DNA of 64,000 nt, taken from Ferrovibrio sp. (GTDB taxonomy: Bacteria; Pseudomonadota; Alphaproteobacteria; Ferrovibrionales; Ferrovibrionaceae). Where the stretch lies: contig NZ_JAHBYG010000006.1 in the NCBI RefSeq assembly GCF_019636075.1, forward strand, positions 1 to 64,000, given 5' to 3'. How positions within the stretch are numbered: the stretch's first letter is position 1; each line of letters begins with the position of its first letter. The position numbers and the translations under genes were made by a program. The notes below the pieces were generated by a model. It searched no databases and had not been told where the DNA came from. It worked only from the letters and a program-made list of their open reading frames with translations. Below are positions 60,587 to 64,000 of this stretch, in pieces.

Positions 60587-62038
60587 TCAGAAAGCCTTCA
60601 GCTTGCGATAGGCGAACAGCACCATGCGCAGCAGCAGCACGCCATGGCGGAAGCGGCTGATCTGGGTTTCGCCATAGCTGCGGCTGGCATAGCGGATCGG
60701 CACTTCCACCACTTTCAGATTCTGCTTCACCGCGCCGAAGATCAGGTCGAAATCGCCGAACGGATCGAAATCGCCGAAATAGCTGCGGTTCTCCTTCAGC
60801 ACGGCATAATGCCGGCGCGAGATCACCTTGGTGCCGCACAGCGTGTCGGTGAAGCGCTGGTTCAGCAGGAAGCTGAAGATGATCGAGAAAGCGTGGTTGG
60901 CGAAGAAATTCAGCGTCTGCATGGCGCCATCCTGCATCGGATAGACCAGGCGGCTGCCATTGATGAAATCGCCCTTGCCGGTGGTGAGCGCGCGCCAGAA
61001 TTTCGGCAGGTCTTCCGGCGGCACGGTCAGGTCGGCATCCAGGATCATCAATATGTCGCCGCGCGCGGCATCGAAGCCCATCCACACCGCATCGGCCTTG
61101 CCCTTGCCGGTCTGCTGCATGCATTTGATATCCCAATCGGGATAGGCATCGCGCACGCGCTGCATCTCTTCCCAGGTGCCATCCTGCGAATGGCCTTCCA
61201 CGAAGATCACTTCCATATCCTCGGCGAAGCGCGGCAGGCGCTGGATCGCCGGTTCTATATTGCCGCGTTCGTTGCGCGCCGGAATCACCACCGACACCGA
61301 ATGCGGCACGGTTTCGCGCCGCTTGGGCAACGATTGCGCCACCACGAAATTGCGCAGGCAGAGCGCCCGCACCAGCGGCAGGGTGGCGACATAGCGGTTC
61401 AGCAAACCGCCCAGGCCGAGCAGGCGCTTGGGCGACAGCATGCGCATTTCGCTGCGGATCGGGTCGAAATCGGCCAGCCCCAGCAGGGCCTCGATATCGC
61501 TCGGCCGCAGCCAGTTCTTCGGCGTGGCCGGCATCTTGAAGCCCAGCGCCTCGGCGGTTTTCAGCACCGGCGCCCAGAGCGGCGAATGATACACGATCAC
61601 CAGCCGCGTATCGGCATCGCACAGCCGGTGCAGCAGGCTGAGGCTGCGCTCCACGTCTTCCAGGTCGCCGATCGTATCGGCCAGCAGGATGAAATCGAAC
61701 GGACCTTCGATGGCGTCCAGCGTGGCCGGCGCCTCGATATCGCCGGTATGGAATTCCAGGCCGGGAAAGCGCGCGCGGGCTTCGTCGATGCAAACCTGCG
61801 ACAGGTCCACGCCCACGCCGCGCGAAGGCTCCAGCGCCGCCAGCAGGTCGCCGGTGGCGCAGCCCAGTTCCAACACCCGCTTGCCGGCCGGAATCAAAAA
61901 GCGCAGATAGGCCAGGTCCTGGTCATGGAAAAACCGGTTGCGCGCGATCCAGCCCTGCCGTTCCGGCGCATAGCGGTCGGCATGGTCGCGGATGGCGCGT
62001 TTGCGCAGGGAGGTCGGGTCGGCCGGGGAAATCGCCAT
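60587..62038 (-). CDS. Fusion of a SAM methyltransferase and a polyprenyl-phosphate GT2
   Basis: A 483-residue two-domain protein. Residues about 1-235 form a class I methyltransferase (ELGCATGDLLAALEPSRGVGVDLS, then LADTIGDLEDVERSL); residues about 245-483 are a GT2 of the dolichol-phosphate-mannose-synthase group (SVVIPARNERGNIEPAI, EGHSQDGTWEEMQRV, ILDADLTVPPEDLPKF, QISRFRHG). The GT2 would charge polyprenyl phosphate with a hexose, which the GT39-like protein two genes downstream could then use. The fusion in one polypeptide is unusual. Divergent from gmd. Confidence 0.87.
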   Translation of the reverse strand: MAISPADPTSLRKRAIRDHADRYAPERQGWIARNRFFHDQDLAYLRFLIPAGKRVLELGCATGDLLAALEPSRGVGVDLSQVCIDEARARFPGLEFHTGDIEAPATLDAIEGPFDFILLADTIGDLEDVERSLSLLHRLCDADTRLVIVYHSPLWAPVLKTAEALGFKMPATPKNWLRPSDIEALLGLADFDPIRSEMRMLSPKRLLGLGGLLNRYVATLPLVRALCLRNFVVAQSLPKRRETVPHSVSVVIPARNERGNIEPAIQRLPRFAEDMEVIFVEGHSQDGTWEEMQRVRDAYPDWDIKCMQQTGKGKADAVWMGFDAARGDILMILDADLTVPPEDLPKFWRALTTGKGDFINGSRLVYPMQDGAMQTLNFFANHAFSIIFSFLLNQRFTDTLCGTKVISRRHYAVLKENRSYFGDFDPFGDFDLIFGAVKQNLKVVEVPIRYASRSYGETQISRFRHGVLLLRMVLFAYRKLKAF

Positions 62039-62177
62039 CAGCGGGTCATGCCATCAAAGGGTTAACAGGCAGTTGGCGGATGTTTAGCAACCCCCCTGCC
62101 GCCCCGCAAGCTTGACAGCGGCTGGGGCAGGGCCTAAGCCCAGCCAGGAGCGATTTTAGGCGTGGGAGACGGCGTAT

Positions 62178-63254
62178 ATGGCGGAAAAAGTGGCCCTGAT
62201 CACCGGCGTGACCGGCCAGGACGGCGCCTATCTGGCCGAGCTGCTGCTCGCCAAGGGATATACGGTACACGGCATCAAGCGCCGGTCCTCCTCGTTCAAC
62301 ACCGCCCGTATCGATCATCTCTACCACGATCCGCATGAGCGCGAGGTGCGCTTCCATCTGCATTACGGCGACATGACCGATGCCACCAACCTGATCCGGC
62401 TGGTGCAGCAGATTCAGCCCACCGAGATTTATAACCTGGCCGCCCAGAGCCATGTGCAGGTCAGTTTCGAAACCCCGGAATACACCGCCAATGCCGATGC
62501 GCTGGGCACGCTGCGGCTGCTGGAAGCCATCCTGATCCTGGGCCTGCAAAAGACCGTGCGGTTCTATCAGGCATCGACATCCGAGCTTTACGGCAAGGTG
62601 CAGGAAACCCCGCAGCGCGAAACCACGCCGTTCTATCCGCGCAGCCCCTATGCGGTTGCCAAGCTGTATGCCTATTGGATCGTGGTGAATTACCGCGAGG
62701 CCTATGGCCTGCATGCCTCCAACGGTATCCTGTTCAATCATGAAAGCCCGGTGCGCGGCGAAACCTTCGTCACCCGCAAGATCACCCGCGCGGTGGCCGC
62801 CATCCAGCTCGGGTTGCAGCAGCGGCTCTATGTCGGCAACCTGGATGCCAAGCGCGATTGGGGCCATGCCCGCGATTATGTGGAGGGCATGTGGCGTATG
62901 CTGCAGCAGGACAAGCCGGATGATTTCGTGCTCGCCACCGGCCGCACCCACAGCGTGCGCGATTTCATCGAGATGGCCTTCCTGGAAACCGGCCGCAAGA
63001 TTCGCTGGCAGGGCAAGGGCGTGGATGAAAAAGGCTATGATGCAGCCAGCGGCGCCGAACTGGTGGCGGTCGATCCGCGCTATTTCCGCCCCACCGAAGT
63101 AGACCTGCTGTTGGGCGATCCGGCCAAGGCGCGCGAAAAGCTCGGCTGGCAGGCCACCACCAGCCTGGAAAGCATGGTGCGCGAAATGGTGGCGGCCGAT
63201 CTGGTGGCGGTGAAGCGCGAAAGCGATGTGCGCCGCCACGGCCTGCACGAATAA
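62178..63254 (+). CDS. gmd: GDP-mannose 4,6-dehydratase
   Basis: A 358-residue extended [22 protein letters not shown] at the start binds [20 protein letters not shown] is the substrate loop, [16 protein letters not shown] and [16 protein letters not shown] hold the Thr/Ser-Glu and Tyr-x3-Lys catalytic set, and [21 protein letters not shown] is diagnostic for Gmd. It makes GDP-4-keto-6-deoxymannose, precursor of GDP-fucose, GDP-rhamnose or GDP-perosamine; no partner gene is visible in the window. GGGAG precedes the ATG and a TTGACA hexamer lies at 62112-62117. manC follows by three bases. Confidence 0.96.
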   Translation: MAEKVALITGVTGQDGAYLAELLLAKGYTVHGIKRRSSSFNTARIDHLYHDPHEREVRFHLHYGDMTDATNLIRLVQQIQPTEIYNLAAQSHVQVSFETPEYTANADALGTLRLLEAILILGLQKTVRFYQASTSELYGKVQETPQRETTPFYPRSPYAVAKLYAYWIVVNYREAYGLHASNGILFNHESPVRGETFVTRKITRAVAAIQLGLQQRLYVGNLDAKRDWGHARDYVEGMWRMLQQDKPDDFVLATGRTHSVRDFIEMAFLETGRKIRWQGKGVDEKGYDAASGAELVAVDPRYFRPTEVDLLLGDPAKAREKLGWQATTSLESMVREMVAADLVAVKRESDVRRHGLHE

Positions 63255-63257
63255 GCC

Positions 63258-64000
63258 ATGGCGATCCGTCCGGTCATCCTTTCGGGCGGTGCGGGCACGC
63301 GGCTCTGGCCGTTGTCGCGCGAATTATATCCCAAGCAGCTGCATGCCCTGGCCGGCGACCGAACGCTTTTGCAGCAGACTGCCCAGCGTTTGCAGGCCGA
63401 AGGCTTCGGCCAGCCTTTGGTGATCTGCAACGAGCAGCATCGCTTCATCGTGGCCGAACAATTGCGCGAAGCCGGCATCGAGCCGCTTTCCGTGGTGGTG
63501 GAGCCGGTGGGGCGCAACACCGCGCCGGCGGTGGCGGTGGCGGCCAGCCTGGCGGCACCCGATGATCTGCTGCTGCTGCTGCCGTCCGATCATCTGGTGC
63601 GCAAGCCGGATGCGTTTTTGCAGGCGGTGCGCAATGCCGCGCCGCTGGCCCAGGCCGGCCATCTGGTCACGTTCGGCATCCAGCCCACCGCGCCGGAAAC
63701 CGGCTATGGCTATATCCAGCGCGGGCCGGCATTGGGCGATGCCGGCTATCAGGTGGCGCGGTTCGCCGAAAAGCCCGATGCGGCCACGGCGGCGCGCTAT
63801 ATAGCCGGCGGAGATTTTTTCTGGAATGCCGGCATCCTGCTGTTTCGCGCCGATGCCATGCTGGCCGAATTGCAGGCGCATTGCCCCGATCTGCTGGCGG
63901 GCACGCAACAGGCGCTTTCCGCCGGGGCGCGGGATCTGTTTTTCTTCCGCCTGGATAACGCGGCTTTTTCGGCCATACGCGGCGAGTCCATCGACTATGC
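63258..64000 (+). CDS. manC: Mannose-1-phosphate guanylyltransferase, N-terminal part (runs off window)
   Basis: The first 247 codons are visible and remain open at the window end. PVILSGGAGTRLWPLSRELYPKQLH is the nucleotidyltransferase signature, VVEPVGRNTAPAVAVAA the metal and phosphate loop, LLLPSDHLV the catalytic Asp region and FAEKPD with FFWNAGILLF the sugar pocket of ManC/AlgA-type enzymes. It makes GDP-mannose, the substrate of the gmd product three bases upstream, so both form one pathway module. Whether it also has the PMI isomerase domain cannot be seen. Confidence 0.95.
   Translation, partial: MAIRPVILSGGAGTRLWPLSRELYPKQLHALAGDRTLLQQTAQRLQAEGFGQPLVICNEQHRFIVAEQLREAGIEPLSVVVEPVGRNTAPAVAVAASLAAPDDLLLLLPSDHLVRKPDAFLQAVRNAAPLAQAGHLVTFGIQPTAPETGYGYIQRGPALGDAGYQVARFAEKPDAATAARYIAGGDFFWNAGILLFRADAMLAELQAHCPDLLAGTQQALSAGARDLFFFRLDNAAFSAIRGESIDY

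Overview
The window is GC-rich, almost fully coding DNA from what looks like an alphaproteobacterial chromosome. The evidence is a CcrM-type GANTC methyltransferase gene next to rnhB with a CtrA-like half-site in its promoter, an Usg-family gene, a class I PHA synthase, several Bug/TTT solute-binding proteins, a membrane-bound cytochrome-c urate hydroxylase (PuuD), and dispersed palindromic repeats of the kind common in this class. A soil or water heterotroph with broad catabolism fits. I cannot name a genus. There are no rRNA genes, phages, transposases, integrases or CRISPR arrays.

Layout. 1-6841 (+): the end of a nicotinate route (nicX tail, nicD), a strong terminator, then a six-gene cluster of IclR regulator, alpha/beta hydrolase, carotenoid-oxygenase-family dioxygenase, second hydrolase, Bug protein and AhpD-like protein. 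6860-9614: LysR/MFS divergent pair and a macro-domain gene. 9718-15165 (-): an RbbA/YhhJ-type ABC exporter operon with HlyD and an extra membrane protein, preceded by a four-copy 13-bp repeat. 15250-17127 (-): phaC. 17224-26219 (-): IclR, two unrecognised proteins, an M19-like protein lacking canonical metal ligands, a complete PotDBCA-like importer and a class II aldolase. 26359-28441 (-): nitroreductase and Bcr-type efflux pump. 28615-37635: CapD-like dehydratase, tag and ygfZ, then a glycan operon (GT9, GT2, GT4, asnB) running into a dihydroorotase.

37636-44254: paired palindromic repeats, usg, an SDR, ccrM, rnhB, a crotonase, an M48 protease and a LysR regulator. 44355-47894: HpaI-type aldolase and Bug protein facing a Rieske ring-hydroxylating oxygenase alpha/beta pair that has a perfect palindrome upstream. 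48454-56102: purine breakdown, with guaD (guanine to xanthine), puuD (urate to 5-hydroxyisourate), uraH, uraD, puuE (allantoinase) and allC (allantoate amidohydrolase), plus a glycerate kinase that could use glyoxylate-derived carbon and a variant M20 hydrolase. 56573-57619: an AT-rich DUF4145-like gene between two copies of the tRNA-Gly terminator region. 57922-64000: tRNA-Glu, then surface-glycan genes (GT39-like membrane protein, methyltransferase, methyltransferase-GT2 fusion, gmd, start of manC).

Two things stand out. The IclR/M19-like/PotDBCA operon at 17224-26219 is the best candidate for an undescribed catabolic system. The window also carries many short tandem duplications: those inside genes have periods divisible by three (12, 15, 33 bp), while those at stop codons or between genes have periods of 13, 14, 16 and 17 bp.
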